A model generated the notes under the pieces. The model did not search any database, had not been told where the DNA came from, and saw only the letters and a program-made list of their open reading frames with translations. A DNA stretch of 64,000 nucleotides. It comes from Giardia muris. Lineage: Eukaryota > Fornicata > Diplomonadida > Hexamitidae. Positions 1-9,341 of this stretch are shown here, in pieces (within the stretch, counting starts at the first letter, position 1; the number at the start of each line of letters is the position of its first letter). The stretch lies in the NCBI GenBank assembly GCA_006247105.1, contig CM016929.1, positions 806,001 to 870,000 on the forward strand. The letters run 5' to 3'. Both the position numbers and the translations under genes were made by a program.

Positions 1-3000
1 GGTGACACAGTCTCTTCTTCGTAATGGGAACAACATCTTCCTGTGTGGAGCGACTGGAACCTCGAAGACGTCCGTTGTCAAGACGATCTTCACCCGGTGC
101 ATTGGGAATGCGGAACTTGCGAAGAAGGGTGGAGATGAGAAGAAGGCTGAAGAGCCACGTGAGGACGAGGAGGTAGGAGGGGCGGCGGCCTCGAACACAG
201 CCGCCACTGTGGATGAGACAAACTATGGGCTTGAGACGGCTCTTTTGAACGCAAATACGCTGGAGTTCCCAATGTCTGCGCAGACTCGTGCGTCGGCGGT
301 CGAGGAGGCGATCGTCGAGAAGATGGACCGGAAGCGGAAGACGCTCTTCTGCCCCGCCAACCAGCGGAAGGCGATGTTCGTCTTCATCGATGACGCGACG
401 ATGCCCACTCCGGATACCTACGGGTCCCAGCCACCGATTGAGATCCTTCGGCAGATCATATCGGAGGGAGGGTGTTATGATCGTCAGAAGCTTCAGTTCC
501 GGACTCTTGAGGGGTTACAGTTCCTTTGTGCCTCCCTCCCGCCTGGGGGAGGCCGTAATGCGGTTAGCCGCCGCTTCAGTGGGAAGTTCGCTGTCCTAGC
601 TTGCGAGGAGATTGCGCACCAGGCTCTCATCACGATCTTTGGAAACCTGCTTCAAGGCTTCATCACCTCGGACGTTGAAGGAAAGGCTTTTTCTCTTGAT
701 ATCCGCAAGGGCCTGCGCCAGTGCGTCAACTTCGTTGTTCAGCTATACGAGAACACGCGTGTGGATATTCGTGCGACGCCCTTGAAGTCCCACTACTCGT
801 TCAATGTGCGCGATATCGCCAAGGTTATTGGGGGCGTCTTCGCCGTCACCCCTGATGAGGTCCCGCGGCTTCCAGACCTTGCAGCCCTTCTTATCCACGA
901 ATCGTACCGCGTCTTCCGAGATCGTCTTGTTGATGCGAAAGACTGTGAGACCTTCGACCGTGTCCTCATTACAACGGCCTGGAGACACTTTGGTAAGACC
1001 GTTGAGGCCGCCGAGAAGGGTACTTCTGAAGGTGGTGAAACCTCTGCCGAGTCTAGAGATGAGTACGTCGAAATTGACTTCGATCAGCCGGAACAAGCTT
1101 CAGATGGAGCACAAGATGGTGGTCAGGCGTCTGATGAGCAAGATGCTAAGGGGTCTTTGCGGTCTGCTGAGGAATTGGCCGCACTTCGGGACCGTTTGAC
1201 AAGCTGGATCGGTTATCCGATCGCCTGCCGCGACCTCCTATTCGGACGTTGGGCCAACTCTGCAGGGACCATTGGAGATGGCGTTGCATGCCCGTACCGG
1301 AACTTGCACGGCCAGGACACGGACATCAAGAACTGCCTCACCTATTATGTTGACTCGGTTGCGGATGCGCAAGAGGCTGAGCCTCCAGGCTCTGCAGGGG
1401 GGAAAGTGGACTTTGCAGAGCTCATGGAACGAGCAGAGAAGAGCGATGACTCCGAGTCTGTGCGGCTCGTCATGTTCCAGGACGCGGTCCTTCACTTTTC
1501 TCGTCTCTTCCGTATCCTCACGCAGCCTCAAGGGCACATGCTGATGATCGGCCTCTCAGGGAGTGGGCGTCGGAGTCTGGTACGTCTTGCGGCGTTCGCC
1601 GTCGGTGCACGAGTGATTTACCCGTCAGCCTCGAAACTGTACGGCGTCAACGAATTCTATGAGGACCTCAAGCGCTGCATGCTTGCCAGTGGGTGCGATA
1701 ACGTTCCGACGATTCTTCTACTTTCCGAGTCGCAGCTTGACGCCAATGACACATTTCTCGAGATTCTCAACGGAGTCCTTAATGGTGTGACACTTCCAGC
1801 AAACCTTTGGAAGCCGGATGAACGCGAGAGAATCATGCAGCGGACACTTGAGCTCCTGGCGGCCGCTGAGGACGAGGAGGACGCGGGCACGAAGCGTGCA
1901 TATCTCCCGCACGAGCTTTGGCAGCTGTTCTACCGCACCGTCCGGTGTAACCTTCACATCTGTCTTTGTCTCTCTCCAATCGGAGACGCCTTGCGTAGAC
2001 GTCTCCGAATGTTCCCTGCCCTCAACAGCTGCATGACCATTGACTGGTTCTCAGCGTGGCAGGCGGACGCCCTCGTTGCGGTCGCCCTTCACGAGATTGC
2101 CGGGATCCACCCAGCGTTCTTCTCGGGCGAGGGGATTGGTGGGAGCGAATCTCGAGAAGACCTTGGGGCATTAACTCGGAAGATCGCAGAGGCATGTGTG
2201 CGTGTTCATACCATAGTCGAGTCGACGTCCGAATCCTACTTCCAGAGAACCAAGACCCGTATCTACGTCACCCCTCCACTATACCTTTCCTTCATCCGCC
2301 TCTTCAAGGTGATCCTGGCGAAGTCAGTTGGAAAGATGCGGCTGCGACAGGAGATCTTGCAATCGGGATTGACGAAGCTGACAAGCACACGAGAACAGGT
2401 GAGTGGGATGCAACAGACTTTGACAGATCTTCAGCCTGTCCTTGCCGAGTCCATTGCAAACACAGAACAGCTCCTTGGAAACCTATCTAAGGAGACCGAG
2501 GAGGTCAACAAGGTTCGTGCGGTAGTTCAGGTGGAGGAGCAAGAGGTCGCGAAGATCGCCGCGGAGGCGGCAGAGATCAAAGATGATGCTCAGCGTGACC
2601 TCGACCTTGCCCTCCCTGCTTTCAACGCCGCCATTAATAGCCTCAAGGCTCTGAATAAGAACGACATCTCTGAGCTGAAATCATTCAAGTCTCCTCCGGA
2701 ACTCGTCCGCTACGTTATGGAGGCTGTCTGCATCCTTCTTGAGATGCCAAAACAAGATTGGGAGACGGCACAGAAGCTTCTGGGACGGACAGACTTCCTT
2801 CAGACCCTCATGAATCTCGATAAGGACAACATCAAGGCGAAGACCCTCCGGATGCTCCGCAAGTACACCCAGAACCCGGACTTCGACCCCGCTAAAGTCG
2901 AGAAGGTTTCCAAGGCCGCGCGTTCGCTTTGCATGTGGTGCAAGGCTATAGACATCTACGCGAAGGTGTTCGCGGAGATCGAGCCAAAGCGCGAGAAGTT

Positions 3001-6000
3001 GGCGAAAGCCGAACAGGTTCTTGCTGAACAAGAGGCCGCCCTTTCCGTTAAGCAGAAGGCCTTGGCAGAGATCGAGGCGAAGCTTGCAGGGCTTCAGGCC
3101 TCTTACGACGAAAGTATGGCAAAGCGGGCGAAGCTTGAGGCTGATATAGAGGAGACTCGTGTCCGCTTGGAGCGTGCAGAAAAGCTCATCACGGGCCTTG
3201 CTGGGGAGTACGATGCGTGGAGCCTGGGGATTAAGAACATTTCGGAAAGGCTTCATACGGCCATCGGAGACGCCCTACTTGGCGCTGGCTTTATCGCTTA
3301 CCTCGGGTCGTTCTCAGCGGATGAGCGCGGTGGTATTCTCAATAGCTGGCAATCGGCCCTCGGAGGAATTCCCTTCTCCGACGGCTTCACTCTGAGCGAT
3401 TACCCCGCAGTCGCAGACCCGCGCCAGATTCGTCATTGGAAGGAGAATTGCACGCTCCCCGCCGACCAGGGCAGTATCGAGTCGGCGATCATTGCTCTCC
3501 AGGCGACACGGTTCCCGCTTCTCATAGACCCAGAACTGCAGGGTGTCCGGTTCATCCGGAAGCTTGAGGAGAAGAAGGGCCTTCAGCTGGCCTCTGGTGC
3601 CGCACTAGACACAATGATGCGGACTCTCGAGAATGCCATCCGTCTTGGTTCTCCTGTCCTTGTCGAGAATCTTCAGGATGAGGTTGATGGATCCATCATG
3701 TCTGTTCTCCGTCGGGAGCTTGTCAAGAAGGGCGGGCAATACACAATTAAGCTCGGAGACAACGAGATCGAGTATAATGCAGATTTCAAGCTGTACCTTG
3801 CCACCCGGAAACGTCAGCCGAACTATAGCCCCGATGTCCAGTCTGCAGCATCCATCGTCAACATGGCGGTCTCATCCCGCGGCCTTGAAGAGCAACTGCT
3901 TTCTCTTGTCGTCCTCGTCGAGAATGAGAGCCTCGAGAAGGCGAAGGACCGAGTGGCATCCCAGCTCGCAGATGGTCAGGAAACCTTGACCCAGCTCCAG
4001 GACAAACTTCTGGACATGCTTGCCAACGCCCAAGGAAACCTTCTCGACGACGAGAACCTGATCGAGGCGCTTCAGACGTCAAAGGCAACACAGAAGCAGA
4101 TAGATGAACAAGTCGTCAGCGCACGACAGACCGCACTTCGCGTTGATGCATTGCGAGAACGTTTTCGTCCCGTCGCCATTCGTGGCCGTATCCTCTACGA
4201 GGTCATTGCAAGCCTTGCAACCTTGGACGCGATGTACGTCTACTCCCTTGATTTCTTCAAGGCTCTCTTCGCCAAGACTCTCAGAAAGCTTCGAGAGTCG
4301 AACCCTATGCCCGCCTCGGAAGAGCAGGATGTCGGAGATGAAGCACAGGAGGAAGACCCTGCCGCAGAGCAGCGTTTGAAGCTCAAAGTGATGACCATGG
4401 TCTCCGCTATCACGGAGGCGGCATATGGAGCGATCTGCCGCGGCATCTTCGAGCGCCACAAGCGGATCTTCAGCTTCATGATTGCGACGTCGATCCAGCG
4501 AACAGAGGGAGCTATTTCCGCGGACGAGTGGAATATTTTCCGGGCAACGTACCTCGACGAGCGCATCCCTCGAGTTCCCGATAGCTTTTATGTGCATCTG
4601 ACGGATACTCTCGGATACAACCCTCCGGCCACACCCTTCGCGAACATCGCCTGTCTCCACGACGTTTTGCAGTGCTGCCTCACGCATGAGGAGTTCATGC
4701 TGAGTACACGGGAGCACCAAGACGAGTGGAAGGCGTTTCTCAGTTCCGACAGCCTCGAAGGTGTTCTTAGTAGGCCCAAGGATACAGAAAGGGACGGGGC
4801 GTCGAGCTTTGGTCCGCACGTCCTGACCTTCATCAAGACCTGCTCGCCCTTCCAACGGATCCTACTTCTCAAGGCGATCAACCCGAACCGTCTGATGTTC
4901 TTCCTCCCGTTCTACATCCAGGATGTTTTGGGAGATTACTATGTTGACCCGCCACGCTTTGCCTTTGAGCAGGCGTATGCGGACACGGGCTTTGCGACTC
5001 CGACGGTCTTCATCCTTTCAGCGGGGACGGATCCGCATGCGCAGCTTGTCAGCTTTGCACGCGAGAAGGGGATGGCAGATAACCTACATACTCTTTCTCT
5101 TGGACAAGGACAGGGGGCGATTGCCGAAACCCTTCTGGGACGCTCCGTCCTTGATGGATCATGGGTCTGCCTTCAGAACTGTCATCTCTGTCTCAGTTGG
5201 ATGACTAACTTGGCACGCTTTGTCGAAGATCTCGCGACTATGGAGGCGGATAATTGCGATTCAACTGGGGCGACTATTAATCATCGTTTCCGTCTCTTCC
5301 TAACATCAATGCCATCTCCAAGATTCCCACAATCCGTCCTCTCGTCATCGATCAAGATCTCACATGAGCCACCACGTGGTTTGAAGGCGAACGTTCTCCT
5401 CTGCTATTCCAACATGCAGGAGGAGTTCCACGACGTTATTGAGGAGCAGCCGCTCTGTAGTAACCATTGGCATCGTCTAATCTTTGGTGTGTCCTTCTTC
5501 TATGCGTCCTTGCTGGAACGGAAGCGTTTCGGGTCCGTGGCGTACAACAACCCCTATGAGTTCAGCATCCCGGACCTCGAGATCAGTCGACGTTTCATCA
5601 GGCAGTACCTCATCGATAACGTGGAAGACCTCGGCCTGGATACTGAGAACCCCGAGCGTCCCAGCTCCTCTTCCTTCCTTCAGAAGATCACCGACGCGGT
5701 TCCATATCAGACACTTCAGTACATGGTTGGCGTGATAGCGTTCGGAGGCCGTGTGACGGATGCTCTCGACCAGCGTTGTATCACTGCGATCCTCTCGTAC
5801 ATCATCAACCCTCAACTCTTCTCGGATACGCCGGAGCTCTTCATGGAAGGGAACGTGGCTCGTGCCGAACGCCCCTATGCCACTCCGAACCCGCGACTAG
5901 GATTGACGTCGGTAATTGAGTGGTTGAGTCGTGACTTCCCTGCTGATGCCCCACCAGGATTATTTGGCCTTCACCTCAACGCCGAACTGAATTACCAGAA

Positions 6001-7069
6001 GGCAGAAGCGAAGCTAATCCTTGATTCCGTCCTCAGCATGTCGCCGAAGGATTCAAGTCAAGCTCAAGAGGAATCTCAGGACTCATCGAGACCACCTCAA
6101 GAGGGCAATGAGGAGGAAGAATCCTTATCAACAACGGATCGGGAAGTCTTACGCATCTCCTCCGAGCTTTACAAGCAGATTCCGCCGAATCTCAACCTCC
6201 AGAGTATCCGTATGCCTTCCCACATCCACGTGTTATCGAATGGTGAGCAAATCAAGATGCCTTCGCCCCTTTATGCCGTTCTCAAGCAGGAGTGCGAGCG
6301 TTACAACAAACTCCTTGCCGTCGCCCGCGTCGCATTCCGTGACGTCGGTAGGGCTATTAAGGGGCTCGCCGTCATGTCCGTCTCCCTTGAGGACGTCTAT
6401 GCCTGTGCTTTGAGCAATCGACTTCCCGCCATGCTCGTTGAGGCATGCTACCCCACCCTCAAGTCTCTCAGTGCATGGATCAAGGACCTCGTCGATAGGG
6501 TCGAATTCATTCGTGCTTGGGTCGAGCTTCGAAGGACCACGGGGATCGACTACCATGACTCGGACTTTCGATGGCAGATCAAGGGCCATATCCCCCGTAC
6601 GTTCTGGATGGGTGCCTTCTTCTTCCCCCATGGTCTATTGACAGCCCTGTTGCAACACCACTCTCGGATCGAAGGCCTTTCAATCGATACCCTTGCATTC
6701 CAGACAGATGTCCTCGATGAGACGACCGTGAGCAAGATCACAAGCGATACTGAGAACGTTGACGGACTGGTCATCACAGGACTCTTCGTCGAAAGTGCTC
6801 GTTGGGATTCAGAAGCGAATTGTTTAACCGAGCCGATATACGGACAAATCGTCACTCCTCTTGGGCCAGTCTGGTTCCAACCCAAGACGGCCGTGGATCG
6901 GACTGGGACATACGCCACGCCGCTCTACACGACCATGCTCCGTTATGGCGTCCTTTCGACAACTGGGACGAGCACGAACTACGTCCTCAACATGCACCTT
7001 CCGACGAAGCAAGACCCTAAGCATTGGATCCTTCGTGGGGCGGCAGCCTTCATCCAGCGCTCGGACTGA
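1..7069 (+). CDS. Axonemal dynein heavy chain, 3' part (5' cut by window edge)
   Basis: Motor half of a dynein heavy chain; 2355 codons are open from base 2 with no convincing start, so the N-terminal tail, AAA1 and AAA2 lie upstream. In order I see AAA3 (P-loop GATGTSKT near residue 17; VFIDDATMP and PPGGGRN motifs), AAA4 (P-loop GLSGSGRRS near residue 517), a long coiled-coil stalk (about residues 770-1120) flanking a microtubule-binding domain with the usual W...F...L and Y..NPDF patterns, AAA5, AAA6 and the C-terminal domain, which ends with FVESARWD. An acidic low-complexity insert sits between AAA3 and AAA4 (about residues 340-390). It should power ciliary beating by ATP-driven sliding. 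AAA4 has GRRS where most dyneins have GRQS. The subfamily (outer or inner arm) cannot be fixed without the tail. Confidence 0.95.
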   Translation, partial: VTQSLLRNGNNIFLCGATGTSKTSVVKTIFTRCIGNAELAKKGGDEKKAEEPREDEEVGGAAASNTAATVDETNYGLETALLNANTLEFPMSAQTRASAVEEAIVEKMDRKRKTLFCPANQRKAMFVFIDDATMPTPDTYGSQPPIEILRQIISEGGCYDRQKLQFRTLEGLQFLCASLPPGGGRNAVSRRFSGKFAVLACEEIAHQALITIFGNLLQGFITSDVEGKAFSLDIRKGLRQCVNFVVQLYENTRVDIRATPLKSHYSFNVRDIAKVIGGVFAVTPDEVPRLPDLAALLIHESYRVFRDRLVDAKDCETFDRVLITTAWRHFGKTVEAAEKGTSEGGETSAESRDEYVEIDFDQPEQASDGAQDGGQASDEQDAKGSLRSAEELAALRDRLTSWIGYPIACRDLLFGRWANSAGTIGDGVACPYRNLHGQDTDIKNCLTYYVDSVADAQEAEPPGSAGGKVDFAELMERAEKSDDSESVRLVMFQDAVLHFSRLFRILTQPQGHMLMIGLSGSGRRSLVRLAAFAVGARVIYPSASKLYGVNEFYEDLKRCMLASGCDNVPTILLLSESQLDANDTFLEILNGVLNGVTLPANLWKPDERERIMQRTLELLAAAEDEEDAGTKRAYLPHELWQLFYRTVRCNLHICLCLSPIGDALRRRLRMFPALNSCMTIDWFSAWQADALVAVALHEIAGIHPAFFSGEGIGGSESREDLGALTRKIAEACVRVHTIVESTSESYFQRTKTRIYVTPPLYLSFIRLFKVILAKSVGKMRLRQEILQSGLTKLTSTREQVSGMQQTLTDLQPVLAESIANTEQLLGNLSKETEEVNKVRAVVQVEEQEVAKIAAEAAEIKDDAQRDLDLALPAFNAAINSLKALNKNDISELKSFKSPPELVRYVMEAVCILLEMPKQDWETAQKLLGRTDFLQTLMNLDKDNIKAKTLRMLRKYTQNPDFDPAKVEKVSKAARSLCMWCKAIDIYAKVFAEIEPKREKLAKAEQVLAEQEAALSVKQKALAEIEAKLAGLQASYDESMAKRAKLEADIEETRVRLERAEKLITGLAGEYDAWSLGIKNISERLHTAIGDALLGAGFIAYLGSFSADERGGILNSWQSALGGIPFSDGFTLSDYPAVADPRQIRHWKENCTLPADQGSIESAIIALQATRFPLLIDPELQGVRFIRKLEEKKGLQLASGAALDTMMRTLENAIRLGSPVLVENLQDEVDGSIMSVLRRELVKKGGQYTIKLGDNEIEYNADFKLYLATRKRQPNYSPDVQSAASIVNMAVSSRGLEEQLLSLVVLVENESLEKAKDRVASQLADGQETLTQLQDKLLDMLANAQGNLLDDENLIEALQTSKATQKQIDEQVVSARQTALRVDALRERFRPVAIRGRILYEVIASLATLDAMYVYSLDFFKALFAKTLRKLRESNPMPASEEQDVGDEAQEEDPAAEQRLKLKVMTMVSAITEAAYGAICRGIFERHKRIFSFMIATSIQRTEGAISADEWNIFRATYLDERIPRVPDSFYVHLTDTLGYNPPATPFANIACLHDVLQCCLTHEEFMLSTREHQDEWKAFLSSDSLEGVLSRPKDTERDGASSFGPHVLTFIKTCSPFQRILLLKAINPNRLMFFLPFYIQDVLGDYYVDPPRFAFEQAYADTGFATPTVFILSAGTDPHAQLVSFAREKGMADNLHTLSLGQGQGAIAETLLGRSVLDGSWVCLQNCHLCLSWMTNLARFVEDLATMEADNCDSTGATINHRFRLFLTSMPSPRFPQSVLSSSIKISHEPPRGLKANVLLCYSNMQEEFHDVIEEQPLCSNHWHRLIFGVSFFYASLLERKRFGSVAYNNPYEFSIPDLEISRRFIRQYLIDNVEDLGLDTENPERPSSSSFLQKITDAVPYQTLQYMVGVIAFGGRVTDALDQRCITAILSYIINPQLFSDTPELFMEGNVARAERPYATPNPRLGLTSVIEWLSRDFPADAPPGLFGLHLNAELNYQKAEAKLILDSVLSMSPKDSSQAQEESQDSSRPPQEGNEEEESLSTTDREVLRISSELYKQIPPNLNLQSIRMPSHIHVLSNGEQIKMPSPLYAVLKQECERYNKLLAVARVAFRDVGRAIKGLAVMSVSLEDVYACALSNRLPAMLVEACYPTLKSLSAWIKDLVDRVEFIRAWVELRRTTGIDYHDSDFRWQIKGHIPRTFWMGAFFFPHGLLTALLQHHSRIEGLSIDTLAFQTDVLDETTVSKITSDTENVDGLVITGLFVESARWDSEANCLTEPIYGQIVTPLGPVWFQPKTAVDRTGTYATPLYTTMLRYGVLSTTGTSTNYVLNMHLPTKQDPKHWILRGAAAFIQRSD

Positions 7070-7128
7070 CTCCAGCTCATCGGTCCCCGTGCCCTTGACC
7101 TTGATATGTAAAGAGCTTACGATGATAT

Positions 7129-7144
7129 GTGACACGAGTGTCAC
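7129..7144. repeat. Perfect inverted repeat in a 3' intergenic gap
   Basis: GTGACAC-GA-GTGTCAC: 7-bp arms around a 2-bp spacer, 60 bp past the dynein stop and between convergent genes. It could form a hairpin in the dynein 3' UTR or bind a dimeric protein. No function is assigned. Confidence 0.4.
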
Positions 7145-7295
7145 TGCTGGTGGCTAGAACGAACCAATCAGGAAGCAAGAAGTAAGAAGCAAGGCATCAC
7201 CCCTCCTCCCCTCCCCTCTTCGACCCGGAGGCAAGCACATAACGCTCCCATGCAGCGGAGACGTGTCGGAGTTTACTGTCCAGGCCATAGCACCC

Positions 7296-7451
7296 TCAAT
7301 GAAGCTTGGTGAAGCCTATTTTCGCCGCGTTCTCGCGGAAGCAACGGCGGCAGATGTAGAGGTTATACTTGCGGATGATGGCGTCGTACGAGCCGCAGAT
7401 GCGGCACTCGCGCTTGTGTGCAACGTGGGTGCAGAACTGGGTCTCACGCAT
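7296..7451 (-). CDS. RPS29: 40S ribosomal protein S29 (uS14)
   Basis: A 51-residue protein of the small ribosomal subunit head. It shows the uS14 zinc ribbon: C16-x2-C19 (ECRICG) and C34-x2-C37 (ICRRCF), between them the conserved IIRKYNL, and it ends with KIGFTKLH, the eukaryotic S29 tail. The length fits the family (about 56). I start it at the ATG 7449-7451; the longer open frame extending to 8246 is only a shadow of the L4 gene. It is divergent from L4, the two ATGs being 99 bp apart, so the ribosomal protein genes probably share a promoter region. Confidence 0.93.
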   Translation of the reverse strand: MRETQFCTHVAHKRECRICGSYDAIIRKYNLYICRRCFRENAAKIGFTKLH

Positions 7452-7550
7452 ATCCGCAGCCAAAAAGCCTCGCCCCCTGATTCCGCTTTGAAATGCATTG
7501 GAACGAAGCGATTTGAAGCGGATTCTTCCCGCCCTTTTTTGAGGCGATGG
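7452..7550. promoter_or_regulatory. Bidirectional ribosomal-protein promoter (S29/L4)
   Basis: 99 bp between the divergent start codons of S29 and L4. Each gene has a T-run about 12-17 nt before its ATG, followed by a GC-rich stretch: GGCTTTTTGGCTGCGGAT for S29 (minus strand) and CCCTTTTTTGAGGCGATGG for L4. This differs from the A-run that touches the ATG in most other genes here, so it may be a ribosomal-protein-specific element. Confidence 0.55.
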
Positions 7551-8486
7551 ATGAATCCCACAGTCAAGGTCTTCAGCGCGACCGGCGCCCCCGCGGGTGA
7601 GCTCCCCCGCCCTGCGGTCTTCAGCGTCCCGATCCGCCCGGACATCATCTCCTTCGTCCACACCCAACTGGCGAAGAACAACCGCACGCCCTATGCGGTC
7701 AGCCGTTACGCCGGTGTCCAGTGCACCGCACACTCGTGGGGCCCGGGGCGCGCCGTCGCGCGTCTTCCCCGTAAGCACGGGGGGATTGGTGCCTACGCCA
7801 ACTTCGCCCGTGGAGGTCACATGGCCCACCCGACGTCCGTCAACCGCCGCTGGTGCCGCTGTGTCAACCTCAACCTCCGCCGTTACGCGGTCGCGTCCGC
7901 GCTTGCGGCCTCCGCGAACGCGCAGCTCGTTGAGGCGCGCGGCCACCGCATCGGGAATGTTAAGTCGATCCCTTGTGTCGTCGACGTCAGCGATGTCAAG
8001 AAGACGAAGGATGCGATGGGGATTATCAGGGCCATTGGGGCCGCTGAGGACGTCGAGCGTTGCAAGGAGAGCCGCGGGATCCGTGCTGGCCGTGGGAAGA
8101 TGCGGAACCGTCGCTATAGGATGCGTCGTGGACCCCTTCTCATCCACGCGGGAGAGAATATCGAGCCTGCATTCCGTAACATCCCTGGCCTTGACATCTG
8201 CCATGTGTCGGACATGAAGTTGCTTGAGCTTGCGCCTGGATCTCATCCCGGGCGTCTGATCATCTGGACGAAAGGGGCCTTTGCTTCTTTGGATCAGGTC
8301 TATGCCGCGATGAAGGGATACACGCTCCCGATGCCGGTCATCTCTCAGACCGACATCGAGCGTATCATGCAGTCCGATATTGTCACGAGCACCTTCAAGG
8401 CGAAGCGTGACCCGCTTCGCATTGAGCGTAAGGTCAACCCCTTCAGCGACCCTAACGCCCTGAAGCGTCTGGACCCCTCGAAGTGA
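7551..8486 (+). CDS. RPL4: 60S ribosomal protein L4 (uL4)
   Basis: Large-subunit protein lining the exit tunnel. It starts [12 protein letters not shown] and continues with LPAVF-like [17 protein letters not shown], then the tunnel-loop region rich in G, R and H ([15 protein letters not shown]...GGHMAHP), and [15 protein letters not shown], all standard for eukaryotic L4. I chose the ATG at 7551, giving 311 residues; the open frame continues upstream to a GTG at 7263, but that part is the S29 gene read backwards. The stop is embedded in a double poly(A) signal. Confidence 0.95.
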   Translation: MNPTVKVFSATGAPAGELPRPAVFSVPIRPDIISFVHTQLAKNNRTPYAVSRYAGVQCTAHSWGPGRAVARLPRKHGGIGAYANFARGGHMAHPTSVNRRWCRCVNLNLRRYAVASALAASANAQLVEARGHRIGNVKSIPCVVDVSDVKKTKDAMGIIRAIGAAEDVERCKESRGIRAGRGKMRNRRYRMRRGPLLIHAGENIEPAFRNIPGLDICHVSDMKLLELAPGSHPGRLIIWTKGAFASLDQVYAAMKGYTLPMPVISQTDIERIMQSDIVTSTFKAKRDPLRIERKVNPFSDPNALKRLDPSK

Positions 8487-8494
8487 AGAGTGAA
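8482..8494 (+). terminator. Tandem AGTGAA poly(A) signals of L4
   Basis: AGTGAA occurs at 8482-8487, overlapping the TGA stop, and again at 8489-8494. AGTRAA is the known Giardia poly(A) signal; having it inside the stop codon implies a 3' UTR of a few tens of bases at most. Confidence 0.6.
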
Positions 8495-8610
8495 CCAGCA
8501 GGAAAGGAGGAGGAGGGAACGGGGAACTTTTACTATATATAGCGTTTTCGGAACGGGGACGTTAAGCACGACAGCAAGCGAGAGGCGACAGGCGGCGCAT
8601 GGCATCGACA

Positions 8611-9237
8611 TTAACGAGGATCCGTGGCAGGGTCGAACCCAGTCATTGGTGCCCTGAAGGCCGTGATCGCCCTAAGAATATCCGCGTCCGAGGGCATGTC
8701 ATGGTAGCCGAGTCCGCAATGCCGCCTAACGCGGATGCGGAACTTCTGGAGGCGCGACTCGATCTGCTTATGGGTGACCTGCTTGATCACGGCAGAGATG
8801 GCGCAATGAATCGTTTGAGCCTTCGCTTGGGAAAGACCAGCCTCGATCACGGCGTTGAAGAAGGCCTCGTTCGCGGCCGCATCCCAGACAAACCCCTTCC
8901 TACGCGTCCCACGCCTCGCCGTGTGCCGCTTAAAGCCAGGGGCGGAGGATCGAGTAGCGGACAGGAGCCCCGGGGACATGACGGGCGTGGGGACGTACCC
9001 GAGCTGGACATCGTCGTTGTACGGGTCGTAGGGTGAGGCGCAGACGAGGTCGAGCCTGAGCGACGGGCTAGAGAGGAGGGTGTGCTCCTCGGGGGTCGCC
9101 GCCGCATAGAGCCCCGCATCGAAGGACGCCGACCCCTCGGGCTTGTACGTGAAGACCGGGAGCTCGATCCCCGTCGGGGCATGGAAATCGAAGTCCCCAA
9201 CAGGGTAAAGGTCGACGCTCGGCTCAAGGCTTTCCAT
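8611..9237 (-). CDS. GARP/Myb-like DNA-binding protein
   Basis: A 208-residue protein with a GARP-type (Myb-related) DNA-binding domain at about residues 112-172: basic TRRKGF, a W at 118, FFNAVIEAG helix, then the recognition helix ending IESRLQKFRIRVRR, which matches the S(H/R)LQK(Y/F)R signature of plant and Giardia GARP proteins. The N-terminal 100 residues are acidic and rich in P, S and Y, with no domain I recognise. The start is the ATG at 9235-9237 because AAA lies directly before it; the upstream open frame to 9354 has no ATG-adjacent A-run. The role is probably transcriptional regulation; targets are unknown. Confidence 0.78.
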   Translation of the reverse strand: MESLEPSVDLYPVGDFDFHAPTGIELPVFTYKPEGSASFDAGLYAAATPEEHTLLSSPSLRLDLVCASPYDPYNDDVQLGYVPTPVMSPGLLSATRSSAPGFKRHTARRGTRRKGFVWDAAANEAFFNAVIEAGLSQAKAQTIHCAISAVIKQVTHKQIESRLQKFRIRVRRHCGLGYHDMPSDADILRAITAFRAPMTGFDPATDPR

Positions 9238-9341
9238 TTTGACACTTGCCCCCCAGATGGAATGGACTGGCATTGACCGGGCACAGGCGGGACGACCGGG
9301 CGAGCACCCCCGAGGCTGTGCGCTATCCTCGGCCCGGCAAT

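Noticed and set aside
7263..7550. N-terminal extension of L4 from a GTG
   Set aside because: It is the antisense of the S29 gene, and L4 orthologues start at the downstream ATG.
7452..8246. Long minus-strand frame continuing upstream of S29
   Set aside because: Arg/Asp-rich shadow of L4; S29 family length is satisfied by 51 residues.
8625..8660. tRNA T-arm-like sequence (GGGTCGAACCC)
   Set aside because: No cloverleaf around it; it lies in the GARP gene.
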